A program made the translations under genes and the position numbers. A stretch of DNA of 64,000 bases. It comes from DASVDE01 sp036381235 (GTDB taxonomy: Bacteria > Actinomycetota > Thermoleophilia > Solirubrobacterales > 70-9). The notes beneath the pieces were generated by a model. That model was not told the DNA's origin. It saw only the letters and a program-made list of their open reading frames with translations, and made no database searches. Shown one piece after another: positions 8,843-17,419 of this stretch. The stretch spans positions 62,001 to 126,000 of the forward strand of contig DASVDE010000004.1 in assembly GCA_036381235.1 (NCBI GenBank), in the 5' to 3' direction. How positions within the stretch are numbered: position 1 is the first letter of the stretch; each line of letters opens with the position of its first letter.

Positions 8843-9634
8843 TCAGGCGCGGGCAGCGGCGCGCATCGCGTCCAGCGGCGGCTCGAGTCCCGTCCAGATG
8901 CGAAGCGAGAGGGCGCCCTGCCTGACGAGGACCTCGATCCCGTCGACGACCGCGGCGCCGCCGGCCACAGCGGCCGCAAGCAGGGCGGTGCGCTCCTCGC
9001 CGTAGACCATGTCGACGACAACCTGGCCGGGGACGAAGCCTGACGCGGCGAGGGGCAGCTGCTCGAAAGGATCCTCGCCCGTCAGCCCAACGGTGGTCGA
9101 GTTGACGATCAGCTCGTAGTCGGCCTGCGCCGGATCGCCAACCGGCGCACCGCCGAGCTCCTCGCAGAGATGGCGGGAGCGCAGCTCGGTCCGGTTCCAG
9201 ACGTCAACCTCAGCGCCCTCGCGGACGAGCGCCCAGACGACGGCGCGCGCGGCGCCCCCTGCCCCCAGGACCAGAGCGCGCCTGCCGCGAGGGGAGTCCG
9301 GCAACGCCTGCAGCAGACCGTCCGCGTCCGTGTTGTCGGCGCGGACCTCCTCTCCGGAGAAAGTGAGCGTGTTGGCGGCACCGATCTCTCGCGCCACGGC
9401 GGACAGGTCATCGGCGACGGCGAGCGCGGCGCCCTTGTGGGGAACGGTGACGTTGGCGCCAGCGAACCCTTCGCCCGCCATCGCTCGCACACGCTTCTCG
9501 AAGGCATCGGGAGCAACCTCGATCGCCTCATAGCTCCACTCCTCTCCCAGGCCCAGTGCTGCCAGCGCCGCGTTCTGCATCGCGGGGGAGCGGGAGTGCG
9601 CGACCGGGTGTCCGAGGACGGCGAGCCGAGGCAT
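8843..9634 (-). CDS. aroE: shikimate 5-dehydrogenase
   Basis: A 263-residue NADPH-dependent shikimate dehydrogenase, which reduces 3-dehydroshikimate. Substrate-site features are HSRSPAMQNAAL near residue 13, NVTVPHKG with the catalytic Lys near residue 62-68, and NTDADG. The cofactor loop is LGAGGAARA, followed by NRT typical of NADP binding. Full length with ATG 9634, three bases after the mltG stop, so it probably shares the alaS-ruvX-mltG transcript. The strong palindrome lies just after its stop. Confidence 0.93.
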   Translation of the reverse strand: MPRLAVLGHPVAHSRSPAMQNAALAALGLGEEWSYEAIEVAPDAFEKRVRAMAGEGFAGANVTVPHKGAALAVADDLSAVAREIGAANTLTFSGEEVRADNTDADGLLQALPDSPRGRRALVLGAGGAARAVVWALVREGAEVDVWNRTELRSRHLCEELGGAPVGDPAQADYELIVNSTTVGLTGEDPFEQLPLAASGFVPGQVVVDMVYGEERTALLAAAVAGGAAVVDGIEVLVRQGALSLRIWTGLEPPLDAMRAAARA

Positions 9635-9637
9635 CGC

Positions 9638-10483
9638 TCAGTCCCCGCAGGAGTCCGGCGACTGGCCGCCGGCCGCGGCGCGAGCTGCGTTGTAGCGGGC
9701 GACGTCCACCTGGAACTCGGCGTCGGTGGAGGAGAAGGAGTGCTCACCGCAGGCTTCAGGCTTGACGACGTAATAGAGGTAGTCGACGTTGGCCGGATGG
9801 GCCGCCGCCTCGATCGAGGCCAGCCCGGGGCTGCCGATCGGCCCGGGCGGCAGCCCGGCGTTGGTGCGCGTGTTGTAGGGGGAGTCCGTCGCCAGCTCCG
9901 AAACGCTCAGCGGCTGGTCGTAGTTGCCGACCGCGAAGCGGATCGTCGCGTCGATCCCCAGCGGGATCCCCTGCCTAAGGCGGTTGTAGATGACGGCTGC
10001 GATCAGCTTGCGCTCGCTGTCGAGCTGAGCCTCGCGCTCGACCATCGAGGCGATCGTCACCACGTCGTAGAGAGTCAGGTTCTTCGACTTCGCATAGCTC
10101 AGATCTACGCCCCTGACCCGCCGCTTGAAATCCTGCAACTGCAGCGCGATCAGATCGGAAACCGGGGCGTGGCGGTTGAGCTCGAATGTGTCGGGAAAGA
10201 GGAAGCCCTCGTGACCCTTGCTCGCCTCCATGTAGTCGCCGCGCAGGCCCTCCTGCCTGGCCAGCTTGGCGGTCTGGGCGCGGTCGTAGCCCTCCGGGAT
10301 CGTCACCGTCGTCGTCCGCAGGACAACCGGCGGCGGTGCCTCTCGGTGGAAGTGGCGATAGGCAAGCGCGGCTGCGGCGAGGGCACCGAGGGCGACCGCC
10401 GCGATCGCGACGGCGGCGATGCGGCGGCGCCTGACCGTTCGCCGCCGTGCCTCTCGCCTGCGCTCCAACCGCTCATCACTCAT
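9638..10483 (-). CDS. mltG: endolytic murein transglycosylase MltG (YceG-like)
   Basis: A 281-residue protein with a basic cytoplasmic start, one transmembrane helix (about residues 20-42) and an extracytoplasmic YceG/MltG domain. The catalytic Glu lies in IASMVEREAQ, followed by AAVIYNRLRQGIPLGIDATI and the NTRTNAGLPPGPIGSPG segment typical of the family. It cuts nascent peptidoglycan glycan strands to set their length. It is somewhat short because the LysM-like N-terminal part is reduced. It overlaps the ruvX stop by eight bases; ruvX-mltG-aroE is a common actinobacterial order. Confidence 0.92.
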   Translation of the reverse strand: MSDERLERRREARRRTVRRRRIAAVAIAAVALGALAAAALAYRHFHREAPPPVVLRTTTVTIPEGYDRAQTAKLARQEGLRGDYMEASKGHEGFLFPDTFELNRHAPVSDLIALQLQDFKRRVRGVDLSYAKSKNLTLYDVVTIASMVEREAQLDSERKLIAAVIYNRLRQGIPLGIDATIRFAVGNYDQPLSVSELATDSPYNTRTNAGLPPGPIGSPGLASIEAAAHPANVDYLYYVVKPEACGEHSFSSTDAEFQVDVARYNAARAAAGGQSPDSCGD

Positions 10484-10883
10484 CGTCGTCTACGTCCTCG
10501 ACCGCGGCGCGACCGGCGAGGTAAGCCTGGAGCAGGTGGGCAGCGGCGAGCGAGTCGGGAGGCGCGGTCGCTCCCTCCCGCTTGCTCGCCTCCGCCATGC
10601 GCGTCGTCAGGCGCTCGTCGTAGGTCTCGACCGGGACGTCGAGGATCGCTTCCAGCTCTGCGCAGAAGGTGCGGGTAAGAGCCGCCTGGCTTCCCTCCTC
10701 GCCGCTGAGGTGCAGCGGCAGGCCGACCAGGACCAGGTCGACCTCGCGCTGGGTGACCAGCTCGGCGACCGCGCTGGGCGCGGGAGGCTCGATCACCGGC
10801 AACGGTGTCGCCAGCGTTCCGCTGGGGTCGGAGATCGCGCAGCCGATCCTGGCGCTGCCGTAGTCAAGGGCGAGGACGCGCAT
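10476..10883 (-). CDS. ruvX: Holliday junction resolvase-like RuvX (YqgF)
   Basis: A 135-residue RNase H-fold protein of the YqgF/RuvX family. The first acidic residue is in VLALDYGSARIG, the second region is LVLVGLPLHLSG, and the Arg-rich YDERLTTRMAE with the final Asp near the C-terminus completes the pattern. Family members process the 5' end of pre-16S rRNA and have been proposed to resolve Holliday junctions. It starts three bases after the alaS stop and overlaps mltG by eight bases. Confidence 0.92.
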   Translation of the reverse strand: MRVLALDYGSARIGCAISDPSGTLATPLPVIEPPAPSAVAELVTQREVDLVLVGLPLHLSGEEGSQAALTRTFCAELEAILDVPVETYDERLTTRMAEASKREGATAPPDSLAAAHLLQAYLAGRAAVEDVDDDE

Positions 10884-10886
10884 GTC

Positions 10887-13511
10887 TTATCCCCCCCCAG
10901 CCTCGATCGCTCGCCGCGCCGCGGTCAGCGCCTCCTCGAGCTTCGACGCATCCTTGCCGCCCGCCTGCGCCATGTCGTCGCGGCCACCACCGCCGCCGCC
11001 GATCAGAGGCGCGGACTCGCGGACGATGGCCGCCGCCGAGAGACCTCTCTGCATCGCCCCCTTGGAGAGCAGGACGACCAGGCCGACCTTGTCGCCTTCG
11101 GCGCCGCCGAGAGCGATGGCGGAGTCGCCGCCCAGCTTCGACTGGACGCGGTTGGCCAACTCGAGCAGCTGCTTCTGCTCGGCAAATTGGGCGACGGAGG
11201 CGAGGACCTTGATGCCATCGAGTTCGGTCGCCTCGCCGACGAGGCGCTCCGCCTCCTCGCCCAGCAGCTGCTTCGCGGCCTGCTGCTCCCCCTTGCCGGC
11301 CTCGCGCAGGCGCTCGGCGGCGCGGCGGGCGCCGGCCAGCGGGTCCTGCGGAGAGCCGAGCAGCTCGCCGGCCTCGCGCAGCTGTGCCTCCTGCGCACGG
11401 AACCAATCGATCGCGGCAGGTCCGGTGAGCGCCTCGATGCGACGCACGTTGGCGGCACTCGACCCCTCGGAGGAGATCTTGAAGATCCCGATCTCGGCCG
11501 TGTTGGCGACATGCGTCCCGCCGCACAGCTCACGTGAGACCCCGTCGACCTCGACGACCCGCACCCACTCGCCGTATTTCTCGCCGAACAGCGCCATCGC
11601 CCCCAGCCGCTCCGCCTCGGCGCGCTCCATGTTGAGCCAGCGCACCGGCCGGCTCGCCTTGATCCACTCGTTGACGCGATCCTCGACCTCGCGCAGCTCC
11701 TCGGGCCCGAGCGCGGCGCCGTGGGTGAAGTCGAAGCGCAGCTTGTCGGGGCGGACAGCCGAGCCCGCCTGGCGCACGTGGGTTCCCAGCCGCTCGCGCA
11801 ACGCCGCGTGCAGGAGGTGGGTCGCCGTGTGATTGCGCATCGTCGCGTGACGCGCCTCGTGGTCGACCCTTGCCTCTACCGCCGTGCTCTCGCTGGGCAA
11901 ACCATCGTCAGCGCGGACCTCCAGCGCTTGGTCATCGCCTATGCGGTAAACATCGACGACGCGCGCCTCGCCGCCCTCCCAGCGCAGCAGACCGGAATCG
12001 GCAACCTGGCCGCCGCCCTCGGCGTAGAAGGGGCTTTCCTCGAGCTTGACCAGCGCCCTCCCGTTCTCGCTCTCGATCGCAGCCAACCCTGTCGTCGCCC
12101 GCAAGGTCTCATAGCCGACGAAGTGGGTCGGTGGCGCCTCGCCGGCGAAGGCGAGCACCTTCGCGTGGCGGTCCTCGGAGCCGTGCGCGGTTGCCGCGCC
12201 GACCCGCGCCCGCTGGCGCTGTTCCTCCATCAGCTCCTCGAAGCCGCCGTCGTCGACCGCAAGGCCCTGCTCGGCGACCAGCTCCTTGGTCAGGTCGTAG
12301 GGAAAGCCGAAGGTGTCGTGCAGCTTGAAAGCGTCGGCGGCGTCGATCCAGGAGGTCTCGGACTCCTTCGCCTCGGCGACCAGCTGTTCCAACAGCTCGG
12401 TGCCGCGCTCCAGCGTGCGGCCAAAGCTCTCCTCCTCGTCGCCGACCCAGCGCGCGATCGTCTCGCGCTCGGCGGCCAGCTCCGGGTAGGCCTCGCCCAT
12501 GACCTCGATCGTGCGCTCGGCAAAGCGTCCCAGCCAGGGCGCCTCCAAACCCAGCGTCCTCCCCTGCTGGATGGCGCGTCGCATGATGCGGCGCAGGATG
12601 TAGCCACGGTCCTCGTTGGACGGCACGACGCCGTCGGCGATCAGGAAAGCGGCGCCGCGAGAGTGATCGGCGACGATCCGCATCGCGCGTGTGACGGCGC
12701 CACCTTCCTCATATGCGCGCCCCGACAGCTCCTCGGCGAGGTCGATCAGGGGCCTGATCAGGTCGGTCTCGAAGACGGAGGGAACGCCCTGGAGGATCGC
12801 CGCCATCCGGTCGAGGCCCATGCCGGTGTCGATGTTGCGCATCGGCAGCTCGGTCAGCGTGCCCTCCTCCGCCAGGTCGTAGGTCATGAAGACGTGGTTC
12901 CAGAACTCGAGGAAGCGATCGGTGTCGTCGCCCGGGCGCTCATCGGCGGCGCCGAAATCCTCGCCCCGGTCCAGGTACAGCTCCGAGCACGGCCCGCAGG
13001 GCCCGGCCGGACCGGCCTGCCAGAAGTTGTCCGCGCGCCCGAGGCGAACGATTCGCTCGTCGGGCACGCCCACCCGCTGCCAGATCGCGATCGCCTCTTC
13101 GTCGGGCCCGAGCCCCAGTTCCTCGTCGCCGCCGAAGACGGTCACCCAGATCCGCTCGGGGTCCATGCCGAAGCCCTGCGTCGAGAGTTCCCATCCCCAG
13201 GGGATCGACTCCTCCTTGAAGTAGTCGCCAAAGCTCCAGTTGCCGAGCATCTCGAAGAAGGTGAGGTGGCGTGCGGTGTTGCCGACCTCATCGATGTCAG
13301 TTGTGCGAAAGCACTTCTGAACGTCGGCGAGGCGGCGGGCGGGCGGCTCTTCCCTCCCGAGGAAATAAGGCTTGAAGGGCTGCATACCCGCGGTGGTGAG
13401 CAGCACGGAGGGATCGTGGACCGAGGGCACCAGCGAGGCCGAGGGCACGATCGTGTGACGGCGCTCCTCGAAGAACGCGAGGTAGGTCTGGCGAATCTCG
13501 TTGGCCTTCAT
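10887..13511 (-). CDS. alaS: alanyl-tRNA synthetase
   Basis: An 874-residue class II synthetase of normal length. It has the N-terminal catalytic core (start MKANEIRQTYLAFFEERRH, TTAGMQPFKPYF), the editing domain with the zinc site HTATHLLH and CGGTHV, and the C-Ala domain with a Gly-rich GGGGGGRDDMAQAGG segment. It charges tRNA-Ala and clears mischarged Ser or Gly. It is the first gene of the long minus-strand alaS-ruvX-mltG-aro run. The 132-base gap before it is shared with the divergent sigma factor gene. Confidence 0.97.
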   Translation of the reverse strand: MKANEIRQTYLAFFEERRHTIVPSASLVPSVHDPSVLLTTAGMQPFKPYFLGREEPPARRLADVQKCFRTTDIDEVGNTARHLTFFEMLGNWSFGDYFKEESIPWGWELSTQGFGMDPERIWVTVFGGDEELGLGPDEEAIAIWQRVGVPDERIVRLGRADNFWQAGPAGPCGPCSELYLDRGEDFGAADERPGDDTDRFLEFWNHVFMTYDLAEEGTLTELPMRNIDTGMGLDRMAAILQGVPSVFETDLIRPLIDLAEELSGRAYEEGGAVTRAMRIVADHSRGAAFLIADGVVPSNEDRGYILRRIMRRAIQQGRTLGLEAPWLGRFAERTIEVMGEAYPELAAERETIARWVGDEEESFGRTLERGTELLEQLVAEAKESETSWIDAADAFKLHDTFGFPYDLTKELVAEQGLAVDDGGFEELMEEQRQRARVGAATAHGSEDRHAKVLAFAGEAPPTHFVGYETLRATTGLAAIESENGRALVKLEESPFYAEGGGQVADSGLLRWEGGEARVVDVYRIGDDQALEVRADDGLPSESTAVEARVDHEARHATMRNHTATHLLHAALRERLGTHVRQAGSAVRPDKLRFDFTHGAALGPEELREVEDRVNEWIKASRPVRWLNMERAEAERLGAMALFGEKYGEWVRVVEVDGVSRELCGGTHVANTAEIGIFKISSEGSSAANVRRIEALTGPAAIDWFRAQEAQLREAGELLGSPQDPLAGARRAAERLREAGKGEQQAAKQLLGEEAERLVGEATELDGIKVLASVAQFAEQKQLLELANRVQSKLGGDSAIALGGAEGDKVGLVVLLSKGAMQRGLSAAAIVRESAPLIGGGGGGRDDMAQAGGKDASKLEEALTAARRAIEAGGG

Positions 13512-13643
13512 TCAAGGCAGAGCCTAAGCGGCGAGCGGCTCCGGCGCTGCTCGACTCGGCGCTCAAAACCATCCTGAAAGCACTGACATCCGGGCCGTAA
13601 AACCGTTGAAGAAGAGTGATCACCTCGGTCTACTCTTGTCTGG
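13512..13643. promoter_or_regulatory. divergent promoter region, alaS / ECF sigma gene
   Basis: This 132-base gap must carry the promoters for alaS (minus) and the sigma factor gene (plus). On the plus strand a TTGAAG at 13606 and TACTCT at 13631 could be a weak -35/-10 pair with a long 19-base spacer. There is no clear Shine-Dalgarno before ATG 13644. No T-box features are visible in the alaS leader. Confidence 0.35.
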
Positions 13644-15002
13644 ATGTCGTTTGCGGGGATCTACAGGCGCTACCACCAGGAGCTCTACCGCTATTGCCTG
13701 GCGATCGTCGGCAACCCCGACGACGCACAGGACGCGCTTCAGAACACGATGATCAAAGCGATGCGCGCCCTGCGGGACGAGCAGCGCGAGATCAAGCTGA
13801 AGCCCTGGCTGTACCGAATCGCCCACAACGAATCCGTCGATCTGCTGCGCGGCCAACGACCGACCGAGCCGGACGTGGAGATCGCGGAGACAGGGTTGGG
13901 GCCGGCCGACACGGCACTGCTCCACGAGCGCCTGCAGCGCCTGATCGCCGACCTCGAGGAGCTTCCAGAGCGCCAGCGCGGAGCGCTGGTCATGCGCGAG
14001 TTGTCGGGGCTCAGCTTCAAGCAGATCGGCGAGGCCTTCTCCACTTCGCCCGCGGTCGCTCGACAGACCGTCTACGAGGCGAGGCAGAGCCTGCGGCAGA
14101 TGGAAGAGGGGCGTGAGATGAGCTGCGAACAGGTGATGCGCGCGCTCTCCGATGCCGACGGCCGGATCGTACGCCGGCGCGACATCCGCGCCCATCTGCG
14201 GGGATGTCAGAGCTGTCGCGATTTCCGGCGGGGAATTTCAGAGCGGCGGGAAGAGCTGGCGGCGCTGGCGCCATTGCCCGCGCTGGCCGCGGCCGGTGTG
14301 CTGCAGGGTGTGTTGGGCAGCACCGGCGGGGGCAGCGCCGCCGGAGCGCTCGGCGCCGGGGCGGCGGGCAAAGCGGTAGCCACCTCGGTGATCGCGAAGT
14401 CGGCAGCGACGGTGGCGGCTGTGGCCGTCATCGGCGCGGGAGCCGCCGACCGGGGCGGGCTGATCGATCTGCCCCTGTCCTCCGGAGGCGGATCGGAGCA
14501 AGGCGCACGGCAAGAGCCTGGCGTGGGCTCAGCGACCGGGGCGCCGGCTGCGCAGGGCTCGGCCGGCAAGACCGGCGCCGCAGCGAATGATGTAAAGACG
14601 CAGCACGCAAACGACCGCAGCGGGGGGGACAGCGGGAGCAGCGAAGCGGCTTCGAAACAGGGGGGCTCGGAACCGCCAGCTTCCTCGGGGGCAGGTCACA
14701 GTCATGGCCCCGCGGCGGGCCTACCCGCGGCATCCAGCCATGGCCAACAGACGGCCGCAGCCCACAAATCGCCTGGCGGCGGCCGATCCCATAGCCAAGG
14801 GAAATCAAAGGGTCATGCCAAGGCATCACCCTCGCCGCCCAAGGCAAAAGCTCACGCGCCTGCTCCCAACCATCCGTCCACTCCCGCGAAACCGCCCACG
14901 GTTACGCCTGACAAATCCACGACACCTTCGTTTCAGTCTCCGCAACCGGAGAGCAAAGGCGCGCCCGAGACCGGCGCCCGTCCATTGAAGGAGGCACAAT
15001 GA
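13644..15002 (+). CDS. ECF sigma factor fused to anti-sigma-like zinc motif, membrane segment and long extracytoplasmic tail
   Basis: A 452-residue protein. Residues 1-70 are sigma region 2 (YRYCLAIVGNPDDAQDALQN), and 105-155 are region 4 (LPERQRGALVMRELSGLS with a helix-turn-helix). Then comes a ZAS-like motif: Cys161 and His184-x3-Cys188-x2-Cys191. A hydrophobic stretch at about 244-267 is the likely membrane anchor. The last 180 residues are Ser/Pro/Lys/His-rich and disordered. Anti-sigma factors with this zinc motif normally are separate proteins; here sigma and its likely restraint are one chain, so release would need proteolysis. Its stop overlaps the start of the secreted repeat protein (ATGA), with GGAGG upstream, so the two are coupled. 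Confidence 0.8.
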   Translation: MSFAGIYRRYHQELYRYCLAIVGNPDDAQDALQNTMIKAMRALRDEQREIKLKPWLYRIAHNESVDLLRGQRPTEPDVEIAETGLGPADTALLHERLQRLIADLEELPERQRGALVMRELSGLSFKQIGEAFSTSPAVARQTVYEARQSLRQMEEGREMSCEQVMRALSDADGRIVRRRDIRAHLRGCQSCRDFRRGISERREELAALAPLPALAAAGVLQGVLGSTGGGSAAGALGAGAAGKAVATSVIAKSAATVAAVAVIGAGAADRGGLIDLPLSSGGGSEQGARQEPGVGSATGAPAAQGSAGKTGAAANDVKTQHANDRSGGDSGSSEAASKQGGSEPPASSGAGHSHGPAAGLPAASSHGQQTAAAHKSPGGGRSHSQGKSKGHAKASPSPPKAKAHAPAPNHPSTPAKPPTVTPDKSTTPSFQSPQPESKGAPETGARPLKEAQ

Positions 15003-15445
15003 GGCCACATCTGAAGATCGCCCTTTTGACCATGGCGTTGACCCTGGCGCTCGGCACCGCCACTGCGCTCGCGATCGGCAAACCCACCGACACCCCGCCG
15101 CACGGCAACGGTCAGGGCAACGGCCCCGTCTACACGCCCAGCGATCCCGGCAACCCCGGCGATCCCACCCCCGGGCCCAAAGCGGGTCTGCCGGCCCAAG
15201 CCAAAGCCTACGGCCGCTATTGCAAAGAGGAGAGCCGCAAACACGTCAAAGGCGAGAAGGGGACTCCCTTCAGTCGCTGCGTGACCGCGATGGCCAAGGC
15301 CGCCAACAACGAGAACGCCAGCCCAGGCCAGGCATGCAAGGGCTTGAGCCGCAAACACGTCAAAGGCGAGAAGGGGACTCCCTTCAGTCGCTGCGTGAAA
15401 GACGCTGCCCATCTGAGGCACGACCTACAACAGGACGAGGAGTAG
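14999..15445 (+). CDS. secreted protein with two identical 17-residue repeats
   Basis: A 148-residue protein with a signal peptide (hydrophobic residues about 5-26, Ala-rich cleavage zone), a Gly/Pro/Asn-rich linker and two copies of SRKHVKGEKGTPFSRCV, each with a Cys, a nearby upstream Cys (RYCKEE, QACKGL) and a 38-residue period. The copies are identical at the DNA level over 53 bases. A strong Shine-Dalgarno (GGAGG) precedes ATG 14999, which overlaps the sigma gene stop. I do not recognise a family. Coupling suggests it is the partner or signal of the fused sigma factor. Its last 62 bases overlap the end of mnmA on the other strand. Confidence 0.75.
   Translation: MRPHLKIALLTMALTLALGTATALAIGKPTDTPPHGNGQGNGPVYTPSDPGNPGDPTPGPKAGLPAQAKAYGRYCKEESRKHVKGEKGTPFSRCVTAMAKAANNENASPGQACKGLSRKHVKGEKGTPFSRCVKDAAHLRHDLQQDEE
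15232..15398 (+). repeat. 53-bp perfect tandem-like direct repeat, 114-bp period
   Basis: 15232-15284 and 15346-15398 are identical for 53 bases and are separated by unique sequence. Identity at third codon positions shows recent duplication or gene conversion instead of conserved protein repeats. The second copy lies partly inside the convergent overlap with mnmA. Confidence 0.9.
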
Positions 15446-16907
15446 GCAAGGCGTCGACGATCGTGCCGTGCCCGACGATCGTCTCACCGGCCAGCAGCAC
15501 GGCGGCCTGCCCCGGCGATGCGCCGACGAAGGCTTCGCCGAGCAAGACCTCCAACTCCGAGTGACGGCCCGTCCCCGCCGCACCCACGGCGGCGGGGACG
15601 GCCACTGAGTGGTAGCGCAGCCGTACCGCGTCGACCCGCTTGCCGTCGCGATGTAGGACCGCATCGCGGAGGCGGACGACTGCGGTCTCCAGCTCCTCGC
15701 GGGAACCGACGGTCACCGTGTTCGCCTTCGCATCGGTGCCAAGCACGTAGAGCGGCTGGGGAGAGCCGAGACCGAGGCCGCGACGCTGGCCGACGGTGAA
15801 ATGGTGATGGCCGCGATGGCGGCCAAGCGTGCGCCCGGCGCGATCGACGATCGCGCCGTCGCGGTCGCGCAGGCCGCCGTGGCGGCGCAGGAACTCGCGC
15901 TTGCCCTGGCCGGCTAGGAAGCAGAGGTCCTGACTCTCCGGCTTGCGGGCGACGTCCAGACCGTGGCGGACGGCGATCTCCCGGACCTGGGGCTTGGTCA
16001 GCGCGGCAAGGGGGAAGCGCAGGCGGTCGAGTAGGGCCGGTGGCAGGGCGGCGAGCATGTAGCTCTGGTCCTTGGCCGCATCGTCGGCGGCGGCGAGCAA
16101 CGGCCCGGCGCCGTCGTCCACGATCCGAGCGTAGTGGCCGGTGACGAGGCGGCCGGCACCAAGTCGCTCGGCGAGGTCGATCATCGCCGCGATTCTCACC
16201 TCGCCGTTACAGAGGATGCAGGGATTGGGGGTGCTGCCGGCGGCGTAGCCCGAGATGAACTCGCCGACGACCCGGCGGCGGAACTCTTCCTCCAGGTCGA
16301 GCGTGAAGTGGGGAATGCCGAGCGAGTGGGCGAGCGCCCGGGCCCCGACAACAGCCTCGGGAGAGCAGCAGGCCTTCGCCCCATCGGTCGCGGGATCGGC
16401 CCAGAGCTTCAGGGTCACCGCGATCACCTCCGCTCCCCGTTCCATCTCCAAAAGCGCTGCGACGGCGCTGTCGACACCGCCGGACATCGCGACCAGGACG
16501 CGATCCGGCGCTGAATCGGAACCCCCAGCGGACGCTAGTCGCGTCTCCGAAGCCGCCGCGGCGGCCAGCGCGCGGTGCAAGGCATCGGCAGCCAGCTGCG
16601 CCGCGTGTCGCTTGGCGGGGGTCAAGCCCCCAATCGCAGCGTCGACCTCATCGACCCCAACCCGCGCGGCATCGATAGCAGCCTCTCCGCAGACGAGGTC
16701 CACCGCGGCCGCCGTAGCCGCCCGAGTAGCCCCGCAACCTTCGGCATCGAAGCTTGCGTCGAGGATCCGGCCATCGTCGAGGACTAGGGAAACCCGAGAG
16801 AGATCGCCACATGCCGCGCCCCCGGCTGCCCCGGTGAAGGCGCCATCGAGAACCGGGCCGTGCCGGCTTCGATCGCCGAGGTAATGCTCGAACAGCTCTC
16901 GCTCCAT
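15384..16907 (-). CDS. mnmA: tRNA 2-thiouridylase MnmA with N-terminal NifU/IscU-like domain
   Basis: A 507-residue fusion. Residues 1-118 resemble the IscU/NifU scaffold (Cys33 in GAACGD, Cys58 in EGCGA, LTPAKRHAAQLAADAL), but the third scaffold cysteine is Ala102. Residues 135-485 are MnmA: PP-loop SGGVDS at 142-147, nucleophile Cys233 in NPCILCN (Cys230 makes a CxxC), persulfide Cys329 in SQDLCF, and the FTVGQRRGLG segment. MnmA puts sulfur on U34 of Lys, Glu and Gln tRNAs. The fused scaffold may deliver sulfur or an iron-sulfur cluster (inference). The C-terminal 20 or so residues lie in the overlap with the secreted protein gene. Confidence 0.9.
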   Translation of the reverse strand: MERELFEHYLGDRSRHGPVLDGAFTGAAGGAACGDLSRVSLVLDDGRILDASFDAEGCGATRAATAAAVDLVCGEAAIDAARVGVDEVDAAIGGLTPAKRHAAQLAADALHRALAAAAASETRLASAGGSDSAPDRVLVAMSGGVDSAVAALLEMERGAEVIAVTLKLWADPATDGAKACCSPEAVVGARALAHSLGIPHFTLDLEEEFRRRVVGEFISGYAAGSTPNPCILCNGEVRIAAMIDLAERLGAGRLVTGHYARIVDDGAGPLLAAADDAAKDQSYMLAALPPALLDRLRFPLAALTKPQVREIAVRHGLDVARKPESQDLCFLAGQGKREFLRRHGGLRDRDGAIVDRAGRTLGRHRGHHHFTVGQRRGLGLGSPQPLYVLGTDAKANTVTVGSREELETAVVRLRDAVLHRDGKRVDAVRLRYHSVAVPAAVGAAGTGRHSELEVLLGEAFVGASPGQAAVLLAGETIVGHGTIVDALPTPRPVVGRASDGQRLSRSD

Positions 16908-17133
16908 GGCTCAAGGGTAAAGCGAGGCCGCAGCGAAACGAGGCTCCAACCCGCCGTTGCCGCCTCTGGCTTTGATCCCTTCAATGAAGGTGGGTGCCTG
17001 CTCCCCATCCCACAGGGTGGGAAGACTTTCAGCTCCCGCGCCGTTTGTGTTGGGTCAAACGGTGAGACGGCTCTCGCACGGGCTCGAGCCTCGATTCCAC
17101 CGTACCACTGCGAAGGCGGCGCGGCCACATCTC
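16908..17133. other. 226-base gap between mnmA and the DUF2007 gene
   Basis: No convincing gene. Two small hairpins are visible: a 7-bp stem with arms 17041-17047 and 17056-17062, and a 6-bp stem around TCCCAC/GTGGGA near 17010-17025. On the minus strand they precede mnmA and could mark a leader or terminator. No U tract follows either. Confidence 0.4.
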
Positions 17134-17418
17134 TTAATCGAGATTTGAGAGGAGCAACTCGGCCTCGCTCCAGTCCTCCGGACGGACTCTGAGGGCGATG
17201 TCGCCCCGACCGAATCGATCGAGTGGCCAGTCGGCGGTCAGGACCGCTTCGATCCCGGCATCCGACAGGGCCTGGTGCCAAGCGCGCGCCGTCTTCACGT
17301 CGGCGAAGTCGCGCACCACCTCCCAGCTGTCGAAAGCCGGGTCGTCGACGTGGACCGGCGTCTGCCCGGGGCCTCGGGCGGGGCGCCACGAGCGAGGTAG
17401 CCAATCGCGTAGGCCCAT
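17134..17418 (-). CDS. DUF2007-like small protein
   Basis: A 94-residue soluble protein ending in VRPEDWSEAELLLSNLD with an ALSDAGIEAVLTADW core, the pattern of the DUF2007 (putative signal-transducing) family: an alpha/beta fold that often ends in an ALL-type helix. It starts one base after the aspS stop, so it is in the hisS-aspS operon. Function unknown; the family assignment is by pattern recognition only. Confidence 0.6.
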   Translation of the reverse strand: MGLRDWLPRSWRPARGPGQTPVHVDDPAFDSWEVVRDFADVKTARAWHQALSDAGIEAVLTADWPLDRFGRGDIALRVRPEDWSEAELLLSNLD

Positions 17419-17419
17419 C

